A stretch of 43,750 nucleotides of DNA from Candidatus Methylomirabilis sp. (lineage in GTDB: Bacteria; Patescibacteriota; DYJS01): assembly GCA_020723005.1 (NCBI GenBank), contig DYJS01000007.1, positions 5,624 to 49,373 of the forward strand, read 5' to 3'. How positions within the stretch are numbered: the stretch's first letter is position 1; the number at the start of each line of letters is the position of its first letter. Positions 1-9,163 of this stretch are shown here, one piece after another. The notes under the pieces are model-generated. The model did not search any database and was not told the origin of the DNA. It saw only the letters and a program-made list of their open reading frames with translations. The translations under genes were made by a program, and so were the position numbers.

Positions 1-189
1 AAAAATTATTTCAAATTAGAAAATACAAAAAGTAAAAGTTTTGCAAAAATTTTTTTTAAAGATTTTCGAATTTTTAAATTTGTGCTTCTCTCTAAAAAAA
101 TTTTTTTGCATGTCAAGGTTTTTTAATATTTTATAAAATTTCTTGAGTTGTTTTTTAAAAAATTTAGTAGTTTTTTGAGAAAATTTTTT

Positions 190-1134
190 GTGAAAATTAC
201 AATAAATGTTCCACTTTTTAATGAATCTGGAAATGTTCCACTTTTAGTTGGAGAGATTCACGAAGCAATGAAAGATTTGGATTATGAAATTCTTCTCGTT
301 GATGATGGTTCCAAAGATTCAACTTGGAAAGAGATTTTGGAGGAAACAAAAAAATCAGATAAAATCGTTGCTGTTCGTTTGATGGGAAATTTTGGACAAA
401 CTGCAGCTTGGAAAGCAGGAATAGATCACTCTTCTGGAGATATAATCTGTTTTATTGATGGAGATTTGCAAAATCCACCATCTGCAATTCCAGAGATGTT
501 GAAAAAATTTGAAAAAGAAGGGTTGGATGTTTTGATGGGATGGAGAAAGATGAGAGAAGAGGTTTTTATTAGAAAATGGACTTCAAAAATTGGAAATTTC
601 TTTTTTAGAAAAATTACTGGGCTTTCTATTCACGATACGGGGTGTGCTTTAAAAATGTTTCGAAAAGATATTGCAAAAAATTTTATTATGTATGGATTTG
701 GACATAGATTTTTGCCATATTTTGCTTTTGCTCGTGGTGCAAGAGTTTCGGAAATGGTCGTGCAGGATAGAAGAAGAACGATAGGAGAATCAAAATATAA
801 AAATTGGTTGAAAAAACCTTTTGAAACTATTTTAGATATGATTTATCTTTATTTTATTTTAAGAATTAGAAAAAAATCTACACCTATTAGAATTTATGGA
901 GGATTTGGAAGTTTGATAATGTTTTTAGGAGTAGTGCTTGGAATTGTTGCAATTTTTATGAAATATTTTTGGAATCTTGGAATTACAGAAAATCCACTTT
1001 CACTTGGTTCTATGGTGCTTTTTATGAGTGGAGTTCAATTTTTCGGAATTGGAATTGTTGCAGAACTTGTTCACGAAAACTTTTTTAGGAATGGTTACAA
1101 ACCATACGAAGTTCGCGAAGTCGTAAAAAAATAA
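190..1134 (+). CDS. Polyprenyl-phosphate glycosyltransferase (GT2, DPM1/GtrB-like)
   Basis: Family 2 glycosyltransferase expected to move a sugar from a nucleotide donor to a polyprenyl phosphate at the cytoplasmic membrane. Visible motifs are the N-terminal VPLFNE, the nucleotide-binding LLVDDGSKDSTW, the metal-binding region IDGDLQNPP, the DTGCALKMF segment and RRTIGESKYKNW. Two hydrophobic segments follow near the C-terminus, as in GtrB/ArnC-type enzymes. The ORF track opens at a TTG at 148, but the 14 added residues are Phe/Lys-rich, and the family usually starts just before the first beta strand. I therefore prefer the GTG at 190 (MKITINVPLF), which gives about 314 aa. The sugar and lipid are not readable from the sequence. 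DUF2079, LCP and O-antigen-ligase-like genes elsewhere in the window fit a surface polymer role. The family call is firm; the substrate is unknown. Confidence 0.9.
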   Translation: MKITINVPLFNESGNVPLLVGEIHEAMKDLDYEILLVDDGSKDSTWKEILEETKKSDKIVAVRLMGNFGQTAAWKAGIDHSSGDIICFIDGDLQNPPSAIPEMLKKFEKEGLDVLMGWRKMREEVFIRKWTSKIGNFFFRKITGLSIHDTGCALKMFRKDIAKNFIMYGFGHRFLPYFAFARGARVSEMVVQDRRRTIGESKYKNWLKKPFETILDMIYLYFILRIRKKSTPIRIYGGFGSLIMFLGVVLGIVAIFMKYFWNLGITENPLSLGSMVLFMSGVQFFGIGIVAELVHENFFRNGYKPYEVREVVKK

Positions 1135-1180
1135 TTTTATTTAAAAAATTTTATAGTTTTTTTGGAAAATTCTTTTTTCC

Positions 1181-1210
1181 TTGACTTCAAAAAAAAAAAA
1201 AAAATAGATT
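1181..1210 (+). promoter_or_regulatory. Sigma-70-like promoter with a poly(A) spacer
   Basis: TTGACT (1181-1186) and TAGATT (1205-1210) are separated by 18 bases, 16 of them an uninterrupted A run. An A-tract spacer would bend the DNA. It points toward the small ORF at 1318-1494 and cmk. Motif match only; transcription is not shown. Confidence 0.45.
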
Positions 1211-1317
1211 CAAGCTCCACAAGTCGAAAATTTTTTTAAGAAGAATTTTTAATAATCAAAACTTAGAATCTTCTTTGTTTTTTTGATTTGTGTTTTTTGT
1301 TTTTTAAAAAAATTAAA

Positions 1318-1494
1318 ATGCCTATTGTTCGTATTACTAAAGAATGTTTTTTTGGATTTGACGAAAATTTACCTGAAACTGAAATAATAAAACAGGTTTT
1401 TGAATTTTTTTTAATGTTAGTAAGAACTGGTGCTACAGGGTTTGTTTTAGAAAGATTTTGGAATTTGGTTATTGTTCCGCTTCTTCCAAAGTAA
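1318..1494 (+). CDS. Small hypothetical protein (58 aa)
   Basis: I do not recognise this protein. The ORF track starts it at a TTG (1288), but the first ten residues are low-complexity. An ATG at 1318 gives a cleaner product beginning MPIVRITKECFF. The middle has acidic and polar residues (FDENLPETEIIK), followed by a hydrophobic stretch of about 30 residues that could be one membrane segment. A promoter-like pair lies about 110 bases upstream and cmk begins 83 bases downstream on the same strand. Codon use resembles the neighbours, which argues mildly for a real gene, but in such AT-rich DNA a 58-codon ORF can arise by chance. Confidence 0.4.
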   Translation: MPIVRITKECFFGFDENLPETEIIKQVFEFFLMLVRTGATGFVLERFWNLVIVPLLPK

Positions 1495-1576
1495 TTTGTT
1501 TTTTAAAAAGATTTTGTTTTAAAAAAGTTAGACAACTTGAAAAAAGTTTTTAGAAAATTTTTGAATAAAATTTTTT

Positions 1577-2302
1577 TTGACACTTGTTATTGCAATTGAT
1601 GGGCCAGAAGCAAGTGGAAAGGGAGAACTTGCTTTTGCGATTTCACAAAAACTTAAAATTTTAAGGATTGATTCTGGTGCAATTTATCGTGCTATTGCTC
1701 TTTACTGCTTGAAAAATAAAATTTCTTGTTCAATTGAAGATGGTGTTATTGATTCACTTTCAAAAATTAAAATCTCTCAAGCTCCAAGCACAAAAGAAGG
1801 AAGAAAGGTTGATGTTTTTCTAAACGGAGAAGATGTTTCTGAAGAGATTCGAACAAGTGATGTGTCAAAATTTTCTGCTGTTGTTGCAAGATATTCTGCA
1901 GTCCGAGAGTTTTCTACGGAAATTCAAAGAAGTATTGCATCTTTTCAAGATGTTGTGAACGAAGGGAGAGATATTGGAACAAAAGTTTTTCCAGATGCAA
2001 CGATAAAAATTTTTCTCACTGCAGACATTTTGACTCGTGCAAAAAGACGATTAGAAGATTATTTAAGAAAAGGAGAAAATAAAAATTTAGATGATGTAAT
2101 AAAAATGATTCAAGAGAGAGATTCTCTTGATTATACAAATCTTGCATATGGTGGAATGAGACCAGCAGACGGCTCAATTGTGATTGACACTTCCGATAAA
2201 TCAGTTGAAGATGAGGTAAAAATTATTGAAGAACTTTTAAAAAATAAGGAATTTTTAAACTTAAAAAATTTTTTTAAAAAGATTTTACAGAAGGATTTTT
2301 AA
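1577..2302 (+). CDS. cmk: Cytidylate kinase
   Basis: Phosphorylates CMP and dCMP with ATP in the pyrimidine nucleotide pathway, in the cytoplasm. The P-loop is AIDGPEASGKGELA near residues 6-19; the usual form is GPAGSGKST/GT, so the Glu and the final Gly-Glu are variants. DSGAIYRAIA matches the conserved DSGAMYR region, EGRDIGTKVFPDA is the CMP-kinase GRDIGT block, and RDSLDYTNLAYGGMRPADGSIVIDTS corresponds to the family RD-x-x-D...SPL...DA-x-x-IDT region with the SPL element altered. Length 241 aa is close to normal (about 220-230). The start is a TTG with no Shine-Dalgarno sequence; no better start lies upstream. The C-terminal Lys/Phe-rich tail is extra. Confidence 0.9.
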   Translation: MTLVIAIDGPEASGKGELAFAISQKLKILRIDSGAIYRAIALYCLKNKISCSIEDGVIDSLSKIKISQAPSTKEGRKVDVFLNGEDVSEEIRTSDVSKFSAVVARYSAVREFSTEIQRSIASFQDVVNEGRDIGTKVFPDATIKIFLTADILTRAKRRLEDYLRKGENKNLDDVIKMIQERDSLDYTNLAYGGMRPADGSIVIDTSDKSVEDEVKIIEELLKNKEFLNLKNFFKKILQKDF

Positions 2303-2315
2303 AAAAATATAATTT

Positions 2316-4133
2316 TTACTTTTCTGTAATTACTTTTAAAAAAACATCATCAGGAATTGAGACCTTTCCAAACATTTTTAGTCTTTTTTTACCTTCTGCT
2401 TGTTTTTTTAGAAGTTTATCTTTTCTTGTTTGATCACCACCATATAATTTTGATGTAACATCTTTTCGCATTGCAGAGATTGTTTCTCTTGCAATAACTT
2501 TTGCACCAATAGTTGCTTGAATTGGAATTTGAAAAAGATGCCGTGGAATCAAAGTTTTTAATTTTTCAGCCATTCTTCTTCCAACGGTTTCTGCTTCATC
2601 ACGATATACAAGTGATTCAAATGCTTCTATATTTTTTTCATGAACTAAAATTGAAAGTTTTACCATATTGCTCTCTTCGTATCCAACAATATCGTATGTA
2701 AAACTTGCAAAACCACTTGTAACACTTTTTAGGTCATTGAAAAATCCAGAGATAAGTTTTAGAAGTGGAATTTTACAAATCACCTCCATTCTCTTATCAT
2801 CAACTTTTTGGGTTTCCAAAACTTTTCCACGATTTTCTGAAACTAGAACAGAAACTTTTCCGTAATATTCGTTTAAAACATAAATTTTTGTTCTAGTTAT
2901 TGGTTCGAAAATTTTATCAATTCTTGATTCATCTGGCAAATCGTTTGGATTATCAATAAAAATTTCACTTCCATCAGTCAGTAAAACTTTCACAGAAACA
3001 CTTGGAGTTGTTATGATTGCATCTGTTTGAAATTCTCTTATTAGTCTTTCCTTTACAACTTCCAAATGAAGCATTCCTAGAAAACCACAACGAAATCCCT
3101 GTCCAAGAGTTGAAGATCTTGTTGGTTCCATAAAAATTCCTGCATCGTTCAAAGCAAGTTCTTCTAAAGATTTCTTAAAATTTGCATACTCATCATTTTT
3201 TAGTGGAAAAATTCCAGCAAAAACAACTGGTTGAGGTGCACTATAACCCGGAAATGGAACGAGATTAGAATTTTTATCTTTTAATTTAAAAATCGTATCT
3301 CCAACACGAACTTCACGAACAGAACGAAGCCCAGTTGCAATATATCCAATCTCTCCCTCTTTTAAACTTTCTACTGAAATTCTGTTTGGTTTAAAAATTC
3401 CAATTTCAATTGAATTAAATTCACTTTCGTTGTTAAATAAAAAAAGTCGTTCATCTCTCTTTAGCTCTCCTTTCAAAACGCGAATATAACAAATTACTCC
3501 TTTAAATTCATCAAAAATTGAATCAAAGATAAGTGCTTTAAAATTTTCATTTTTTTGATCAATTTCTAAATTTAAAGAGTTTGTTGGATATGGAAAGATC
3601 TCAATAATTTTATCCAAAAGTTCATTCACACCTTCTCCAGTTTTTCCACTTGTAAAAATTATATCGTTTTGATTAAATCCAAAATTTTGAACAAGCTCCA
3701 AACCAACTTCTTCTGGATGTGCATTTGGTAGATCAATTTTATTTACAACAGGAATAATTTTTAAATTTTGTTCTTTTGCTAAATCCATATTTGCGATAGT
3801 TTGTGCTTGAATTCCTTGAGTTGCATCAACAAGCAAAATTGCACCATCGCAAGCCGCAAGAGATCTGGAAACTTCATAACGAAAATCTACATGTCCCGGT
3901 GTATCAATTAAATTTAGTTCAAAACCTTTCCAGCTCATTCTAGCAGGAGTAAGTTTTATTGTGATTCCTTTTTCTTGTTCCAATTCAAGCATATCTAAAA
4001 CCTGCTCTTTCCCTTTCATCTCTCTCTCTGTTTTTGTTCCAGTAATTTCTAACATTCGATCAGAGAGAGTTGATTTTCCATGATCAATGTGAGCTATAAT
4101 TGAGAAATTTCTAATTTTTTTGATATCGTGCAA
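2316..4133 (-). CDS. lepA: Elongation factor 4 (LepA) GTPase
   Basis: Ribosome-associated translational GTPase, 605 aa, the usual length. G1 is AHIDHGKSTLSD, the switch region includes EKGITIKL, G3 is DTPGHVDF and G4 is NKIDLP. The EF4-specific C-terminal domain is complete and ends with the family block RKDVTSKLYGGDQTRKDKL...GKVSIPDDVF. The start is TTG at 4133 (no ATG is available before the conserved IRNFSIIAHIDHGK). TATAAA ends only two bases before that TTG, and a GATAAT lies ten bases upstream, so the transcript may be almost leaderless. It is the last gene of a minus-strand run with holB and the small membrane protein, after a gap of about 80 bases. Confidence 0.97.
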   Translation of the reverse strand: MHDIKKIRNFSIIAHIDHGKSTLSDRMLEITGTKTEREMKGKEQVLDMLELEQEKGITIKLTPARMSWKGFELNLIDTPGHVDFRYEVSRSLAACDGAILLVDATQGIQAQTIANMDLAKEQNLKIIPVVNKIDLPNAHPEEVGLELVQNFGFNQNDIIFTSGKTGEGVNELLDKIIEIFPYPTNSLNLEIDQKNENFKALIFDSIFDEFKGVICYIRVLKGELKRDERLFLFNNESEFNSIEIGIFKPNRISVESLKEGEIGYIATGLRSVREVRVGDTIFKLKDKNSNLVPFPGYSAPQPVVFAGIFPLKNDEYANFKKSLEELALNDAGIFMEPTRSSTLGQGFRCGFLGMLHLEVVKERLIREFQTDAIITTPSVSVKVLLTDGSEIFIDNPNDLPDESRIDKIFEPITRTKIYVLNEYYGKVSVLVSENRGKVLETQKVDDKRMEVICKIPLLKLISGFFNDLKSVTSGFASFTYDIVGYEESNMVKLSILVHEKNIEAFESLVYRDEAETVGRRMAEKLKTLIPRHLFQIPIQATIGAKVIARETISAMRKDVTSKLYGGDQTRKDKLLKKQAEGKKRLKMFGKVSIPDDVFLKVITEK

Positions 4134-4212
4134 AATTTATAAAATTATCAAAAGAAAGCTAAAGAAGAATTAAAAATTTTCAAAGAGAAAATAAAAATAG
4201 TTTTTTAAAATT

Positions 4213-4467
4213 TTATTTTTTATCAATTTCATTCTCTTTTGATTTTTTTTCTAAATTTTGAAAAAATCTTCCATAATCTAGTTTTGGAATTTGTAATTTT
4301 GGAAGATTTTTTAAATTTAAATTTTTATCTTTATCTTCTTTCTTATCTTTTAAAATTTTTTCATTTTTTCCAAAAAATCCAATTTCAATAAATTTTCTCA
4401 AAACAATCAAAAAAATAATTAGAAAAGAGATGATAGTTATTAAAATTTTTCCTTGAAAATATTCCAT
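4213..4467 (-). CDS. Small single-pass membrane protein, unknown function
   Basis: 84 aa, not recognised. Residues about 8-24 form one hydrophobic segment (ILITIISFLIIFLIVL). A Lys/Asp/Glu-rich hydrophilic tail follows, with LPKLQIPKLDYGRFFQNLEKK near the end. This looks like an N-terminal membrane anchor with a short charged domain. Its ATG lies three bases after the TAA of the holB-like gene, so the two are almost certainly co-transcribed, with lepA about 80 bases further on. No cysteines, no catalytic motif and no similarity that I can name. Confidence 0.65.
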   Translation of the reverse strand: MEYFQGKILITIISFLIIFLIVLRKFIEIGFFGKNEKILKDKKEDKDKNLNLKNLPKLQIPKLDYGRFFQNLEKKSKENEIDKK

Positions 4468-4470
4468 AAA

Positions 4471-5283
4471 TTATTTTTTTAAAAAAATCTCTTTTGAAAT
4501 GTATGCTGATGCAATGCTAAGATTTCCATTTGAAGAGATAAAATCTAAAATTTCTAAAATCTTTAAAATAAGATCAAATTTTTTTTCTAATAAAAATTTA
4601 TTTGCTAAAAAATTTAAAAATTTTGTTGCTTTGGTTCTATCTGATTTTATGATTTCAATATATTTTGCAAAATCAAATTCATCTGGAAAATTTTCCTTTT
4701 TTTTGGAAAAATACCTCCCAATCAATCCGAAATTTTCAAAATATTCTTTTTCAGAATTTGATATTTCTAAAAATTTTGATAAAGGAATTTGCCCAACGAA
4801 GATTTGCGAAAATCTTGATTGAACTGTTTTGATAATTTTTGTTTTTTGACTAGTTGTTGCGATAATTGTTGTTCCAGATTTCATATCTTCAAAAAATTTT
4901 AGAAGATAATTTTGTCCATCTACACTGATTTTATCAATATCTGGAAAAAGTATTACTGATTTTTTTGACAGAATACTATTTCTTACAGAATGTTCATAGA
5001 TTGATGATTTTTCTCGTAAAAATTCCATACTTGTTTCATTTTCAGAAATTTCAAGATAAGAAAAATCTGGATGTATATTTTTTTCAAAATATTCACAACT
5101 TTTACACGAGTTGCAAGGTGACAGATCTTTTGTTGGATTTTGGCATAAAAAAAACTTTGCTAAATTTTTTGCAAAAAATTTCTTTCCAGAATTTTTTGGA
5201 CCCCAAAGCAAGATATTTGAATCTAGAGAAGAAGCAATTTTCTTGAAAATAAATTCTTGACCAAGAAAGATATCTTTTTTCAA
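4471..5283 (-). CDS. holB: DNA polymerase III delta-prime subunit (clamp loader)
   Basis: AAA+ clamp-loader subunit of the replicative polymerase. It begins with the typical GQEFIFKKIASSLDSN helix; the P-loop is LLWGPKNSGKKFFAK (GPKNSGKK, degenerate, as expected for a delta-prime). A zinc-binding module has cysteines at FFLCQNP and PCNSCKSCEYF, followed by HPDF. The Walker B-like region is KSVILFPDIDKISVDGQNYLLKFFED, and sensor-1/SRC is TTIIATTSQ...VQSRF. Length 270 aa is on the short side, and the C-terminal collar domain is small and Lys-rich. The start is TTG. It heads the minus-strand run holB - small membrane protein - lepA and is divergent from mnmG across about 190 AT-rich bases. A DnaX (gamma/tau) assignment is less likely because of length and the degenerate P-loop. 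Confidence 0.82.
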   Translation of the reverse strand: MKKDIFLGQEFIFKKIASSLDSNILLWGPKNSGKKFFAKNLAKFFLCQNPTKDLSPCNSCKSCEYFEKNIHPDFSYLEISENETSMEFLREKSSIYEHSVRNSILSKKSVILFPDIDKISVDGQNYLLKFFEDMKSGTTIIATTSQKTKIIKTVQSRFSQIFVGQIPLSKFLEISNSEKEYFENFGLIGRYFSKKKENFPDEFDFAKYIEIIKSDRTKATKFLNFLANKFLLEKKFDLILKILEILDFISSNGNLSIASAYISKEIFLKK

Positions 5284-5371
5284 ATTTTTTAAAATTCAAA
5301 AACAAACTAGACAAAAACAAAATTAAGTAAAATATGAAAAAGTTTTAACCTATTTTTTGAAAATATTTTTG

Positions 5372-5380
5372 TGATATATT
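5372..5380 (+). promoter_or_regulatory. Possible extended -10 element upstream of mnmG
   Basis: TG-A-TATATT (5372-5380) resembles an extended -10 (TGn followed by a TATAAT-like hexamer), in the gap between divergent holB and mnmG. No good -35 at standard spacing. Motif match only. Confidence 0.3.
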
Positions 5381-5476
5381 TTGAACAATTTTTAGTTTTA
5401 AAATTGAAAAAATATTTTTAAAAAAGTTTGCGAAAAAAAGTTCTTTTTTTAGGTTCTTTTTGTTTTTAAAAAAATT

Positions 5477-7360
5477 TTGGATTTTTCTTATGAAGTAATT
5501 GTTGTTGGTGGAGGACATGCAGGTTGCGAAGCCAGTTTGGCAAGTGCCAGAATGGGTGCAAAAACTTTGTTAATTTCTAGCAATTTAGATAGAATTGCTT
5601 GGGCAAGTTGCAATCCATCAATTGGAGGACCGGGAAAAAGTCAGATTGTTCGAGAGCTTGATGCTTTGGGTGGAGAGATGGGAAAAAATACTGATAAAAC
5701 TTATATTCAGATAAAAAATTTGAATGAATCTCGGGGAAGTGCAGTTCAAGCTCTTCGTGCTCAAATTGATAAAATAGAATACTCTTTTGAAATGAAAAAA
5801 ACTTTGGAAGAGCAAAAAAATTTAGATATTTTAAATTCTGAAGTTCAAGAAATTTTACTTGATAAATCTGGAAAAATTGCAGGAGTTCGAACAGATTATG
5901 GAATTTCATATTCTTGCAAATCTTTGGTGATTACTACTGGAACTTTTTTGAATGGAAGAATTTTAGCTGGAAAATGGGAAGAGAAAGCTGGAAGAATGGG
6001 AGATCGTCCAGCAAATTCTCTCACAACCTCATTTATAAATTTTGGTTTGAAAGTTGGAAGGCTGAAAACTGGAACCCCTCCAAGAATTGATGGAAATTCT
6101 ATTGATTATTCCAAAACCGAAATTCAAGAAGGTTCGAAAACTCCACTTTGGTTCTCTTTTTTGAATGAAATAAAAAATCGTGAAGAAAATAATTTTTTAA
6201 AACCTCAAGTTCCATGTCATCTGATCTATACTAACAAAAAAACTCACGATATAATTTTGTCTGAAAAAGAAAATTTACCACTTTTTGATGGAACAATTCA
6301 ATCAATTGGACCAAGATATTGTCCTAGCTTTGAAGCAAAGGTTGTAAATTTTGCTGATAAAGCTCGACATCCATTTTTTCTTGAACCAGAGGGAATTCAC
6401 ACAAATGAAGTTTATATTCAAGGTGCGAATACATCTGTTCCGTGGCAAATTCAAGAAGAGTTTGTTCGTTCAATTCCAGCACTCCAAAATGTAAAAATTA
6501 TTCGTTATGGCTATGCTGTTGAATATGATTTTGTTTTTCCAAGCGAATTAAAACTTAATTTAGAAACTAAAAAAGTTGCAGGACTTTTTCTTGCAGGTCA
6601 GATCAATGGAACGACTGGTTATGAGGAAGCTGGCGGACAAGGTTTAATTGCTGGAATAAACGCTGTAAAATTTTTGAGAAATGAAAAACCTTTTATTTTA
6701 AGCAGAACAGATGGATTTATTGGTGTGATGATTGATGATTTAATAACAAAAGATTTTCGCGAACCATATAGAATGTTTACAGCTAGAAGTGAATTTCGTT
6801 TAAAATTTCGTCAAAGCAATTCTGATTTTCGGCTTTCAAAATTTGGATTTGAGCTTGGGTTAATTTCAAAAGAAGATTTTGAATTATTAAAAGAAAAGTG
6901 GAAAATTATTGATGAAAAGGTAAAAATTTTGAAAAATTTAGTCATTGAAAAAGATAATGATCAAAAAATTAAAGTTGAAAATTTAATTAAAGACGGAAAG
7001 ACGATTTCTGAAATTTTTGAAAATTCACAAGAAAGAGAAACTTTTGAAACTGGAATAATTTCTGCAGATATAGAGATTTTAGCAAGGATCTTTTATGAAG
7101 GATATTTGCAAAAAGAGGAAAAATATGCAGCTAAAATTCTCGAGACAGAAAAAATAAAAATTCCTAAAAATTTTAATTATGATTCTGTTCCTTCTATTCG
7201 CAAAGAGGCAAGAGAAAGATTGAATGAGGTTTCTCCAGAAAATCTTGGTCAGGCATCAAGAATTTCTGGAGTAATGGATGCTGATATCTCAATTTTGGCA
7301 ATTTGGATTCAAAAATTAAAGCTTGAAAAAAAGAAAAAAAATAGTAGTATGAAACGATAG
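5477..7360 (+). CDS. mnmG: tRNA uridine 5-carboxymethylaminomethyl modification enzyme MnmG (GidA)
   Basis: FAD-dependent enzyme that, with MnmE, modifies the wobble uridine of several tRNAs. The N-terminal FAD-binding motif is VIVVGGGHAGCEASLASARMG, followed by NPSIGGPGKSQIVRELDALGG and the conserved RGSAVQALRAQIDK. The catalytic-region block CPSFEAKVVNFADKARHPFFLEPEG is intact, and so are NGTTGYEEAGGQGLIAGINA and the C-terminal YEGYLQKEE...EARERLNEVSPENLGQASRISGV. 627 aa is the normal full length. The start is TTG (5477), directly before DFSYEVIVVGG. It ends TAG with a TAA two codons later. MnmE is not in this window. Confidence 0.97.
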   Translation: MDFSYEVIVVGGGHAGCEASLASARMGAKTLLISSNLDRIAWASCNPSIGGPGKSQIVRELDALGGEMGKNTDKTYIQIKNLNESRGSAVQALRAQIDKIEYSFEMKKTLEEQKNLDILNSEVQEILLDKSGKIAGVRTDYGISYSCKSLVITTGTFLNGRILAGKWEEKAGRMGDRPANSLTTSFINFGLKVGRLKTGTPPRIDGNSIDYSKTEIQEGSKTPLWFSFLNEIKNREENNFLKPQVPCHLIYTNKKTHDIILSEKENLPLFDGTIQSIGPRYCPSFEAKVVNFADKARHPFFLEPEGIHTNEVYIQGANTSVPWQIQEEFVRSIPALQNVKIIRYGYAVEYDFVFPSELKLNLETKKVAGLFLAGQINGTTGYEEAGGQGLIAGINAVKFLRNEKPFILSRTDGFIGVMIDDLITKDFREPYRMFTARSEFRLKFRQSNSDFRLSKFGFELGLISKEDFELLKEKWKIIDEKVKILKNLVIEKDNDQKIKVENLIKDGKTISEIFENSQERETFETGIISADIEILARIFYEGYLQKEEKYAAKILETEKIKIPKNFNYDSVPSIRKEARERLNEVSPENLGQASRISGVMDADISILAIWIQKLKLEKKKKNSSMKR

Positions 7361-7385
7361 AGATAAAAAATTTTTAAAAATATAG

Positions 7386-7787
7386 ATGTCTGAAATAAAA
7401 AATGAAAAAATTATTGATGAAAAAGATTTAAGTCAAAAACTTGAATCTATTCCAACAGGTGAAGGAAATTCAGTTGAAAAATCTGAAGGAATTTCTTCTT
7501 CTAGTTCAGTTCAATCTGCACCTGTTTCTCAAACTCCAACAATTCAAATTCCAGTAATTCCAAATGTTCAATCAAATCAGAATGTTCAAATTGATCCATC
7601 TATTGCAACAATTTTTCCTCTCAAATCTGCAAATTGGGGACCAGAACAAAAGGCAATTTTTTTAGCAACATTTGCTATTAAATTTGTTAGTCAAAACAAA
7701 AATATGGAAGCAAAAAAAATTAATGAATTTGTTCGTTTGATGTCCAGTGCAAGAGCACTTTTTCAAAGTTCAAAATCTTCAGTTTGA
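7386..7787 (+). CDS. Hypothetical protein with disordered N-terminus
   Basis: 133 aa, not recognised. The first 80 residues are low-complexity: Glu/Lys-rich, then a Ser run, then Gln/Pro/Val repeats (SVQSAPVSQTPTIQIPVIPNVQ). The last 50 residues are ordered and predicted helical (NWGPEQKAIFLATFAIKFVSQNK...INEFVRLMSSARALF), so this may be a tethered helical domain or adaptor. It starts 26 bases after mnmG and is followed by a zinc-ribbon protein and clpP, all plus strand. It ends with TGA; read-through would add only about seven residues before TAG, so nothing is lost by treating TGA as stop. Confidence 0.6.
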   Translation: MSEIKNEKIIDEKDLSQKLESIPTGEGNSVEKSEGISSSSSVQSAPVSQTPTIQIPVIPNVQSNQNVQIDPSIATIFPLKSANWGPEQKAIFLATFAIKFVSQNKNMEAKKINEFVRLMSSARALFQSSKSSV

Positions 7788-7836
7788 CTTTGAAGAAAAA
7801 ATTTTTAGATTCAAGTAGAAAAATTAATTTTCAAAA

Positions 7837-8223
7837 ATGATAAATAGTAAAATGTTACAAGAGATCTTCAATTCTATTCAAAAGTCTGTTAAATGTCCAA
7901 AATGTAATGCAACCTATTCTGATAAAAATATAAATTTACTTGGTCAAATTGGTCCAAATTTTTTATTAAAACTTGATTGTCCAAAATGCAAATCACCTTT
8001 AATGGTAAATGTTTTGATTCAAGAGAACGAAAAGAAAAATGAAATTTCTGGAATTAAAATGGAGGAAATTGAGATGCCAGAAAATATGGAGGAGATTTTT
8101 GAAGCTATTGAGCGAAAAGATTTTCAGCATATAGAAAAGATCTCTCAAAATAATATAATTGATTTTGTAAATTTTGTTCAAAATTTTAGTGGTAGTGTTG
8201 GTGAATTTGTGAAAAAATTTTAA
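7837..8223 (+). CDS. Small zinc-ribbon protein, unknown function
   Basis: 128 aa. Two CPxC knuckles, CPKCNATY near residue 20 and CPKCKSPLMVNVL near residue 50, are about 30 residues apart and form a probable four-cysteine zinc ribbon. The second half is acidic and helical (KMEEIEMPENMEEIFEAIERKDFQHIEK) and ends with a hydrophobic/amphipathic segment. It lies 49 bases after the disordered-N-terminus protein and about 150 bases before clpP, but I see no proteolysis-specific motif. A zinc-binding adaptor or regulator is possible, not shown. Confidence 0.6.
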   Translation: MINSKMLQEIFNSIQKSVKCPKCNATYSDKNINLLGQIGPNFLLKLDCPKCKSPLMVNVLIQENEKKNEISGIKMEEIEMPENMEEIFEAIERKDFQHIEKISQNNIIDFVNFVQNFSGSVGEFVKKF

Positions 8224-8372
8224 TTTTCTTATATTATAAATTGTCTGATTTTTTTTAATCTATAAGTTAAAGCCCTTTTTTCTTTTATGATTTTTTCGTG
8301 ATTGATTTTAGTAAAACTTATTGAAAGATAATTTTTTTTCTTTAGTTTTATTTTGAGTAATTCTTGATAGAG

Positions 8373-9029
8373 ATGCAAAATTTTTATTTTTCAAATCAAA
8401 ATCAATTTCAAAATTCTCCAACTATGGGTGGTGGAATGGTTCCTGTGGTTCTTGAAAAAGGTCCATTTGGAGAAAGAGCATACGATATCTATTCAAGGCT
8501 TTTAAAAGAGAGGATTATTTTTTTAGATACTGCAATTGATGATCATATTGCATCTCTTTTTGTTGCTCAATTAATTTTTTTGGAAAATCAAGATCCAAAA
8601 TCAGATATCTCAATTTATATAAACTCTCCCGGTGGATCAGTTTATTCTGCATTAGCAATGTATGACACTATGCAGTTTATTTTGCCAAAAGTAAATACTT
8701 ATTGTATGGGACTCGCAGCATCTGCAGCAAGTTTGATTTTGTCGTCTGGTGCAAGTGGTGGAAGGTTTGCTTTGCCAAATTCAAGAATTATGATTCATCA
8801 AGTTTCAAGTGGAACATCGGGAAAGGTTTCTGATATGGAGATTGATCTGAAAGAAGCAAAGTTGCTTAACGAAAAATTGGCAAAAATATACGAAATTCAT
8901 ACTGGGAAAAATTACAAAGATATGATGAAAGCTATGGAAAAGGATAATTATATGAGTGCCGAAGAAGCTCAAAAATTTGGTTTAATAGATAAAATTATTG
9001 AACCAAAAAAATTGTTAAATAAAAAATAG
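8373..9029 (+). CDS. clpP: ATP-dependent Clp protease proteolytic subunit
   Basis: Serine peptidase forming the barrel of the Clp protease. [18 protein letters not shown] is the conserved oxyanion-strand block. The nucleophile Ser sits in [12 protein letters not shown] (about residue 117), the His in SRIMIHQ (about residue 142), and the Asp probably in the [17 protein letters not shown] block. The ORF track opens at a TTG (8364); ATG at 8373 is the more ordinary start and gives about 218 aa. The N-terminal leader ([23 protein letters not shown]) is about ten residues longer than the usual start near MVPMVIE. It ends in TAG. The ClpC chaperone gene follows on the same strand after about 130 bases. 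Confidence 0.95.
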   Translation: MQNFYFSNQNQFQNSPTMGGGMVPVVLEKGPFGERAYDIYSRLLKERIIFLDTAIDDHIASLFVAQLIFLENQDPKSDISIYINSPGGSVYSALAMYDTMQFILPKVNTYCMGLAASAASLILSSGASGGRFALPNSRIMIHQVSSGTSGKVSDMEIDLKEAKLLNEKLAKIYEIHTGKNYKDMMKAMEKDNYMSAEEAQKFGLIDKIIEPKKLLNKK

Positions 9030-9126
9030 AAGATTTTTAAATAATCAAATTTATTTAATTTTTATTTATCTAATAATGGTTTTTTGAAATATCTTTTTAA
9101 TAAATTTAGATTTGAATTTTTTAAAC

Positions 9127-9132
9127 TATAAT
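9127..9132 (+). promoter_or_regulatory. -10 box TATAAT upstream of clpC
   Basis: Perfect TATAAT about 31 bases before the clpC ATG, in the clpP-clpC gap. No convincing -35 at 16-18 bases. It suggests clpC can be transcribed separately from clpP. Confidence 0.4.
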
Positions 9133-9163
9133 TTAGATTTTTTTAGAATTTAATTAAAAAATT

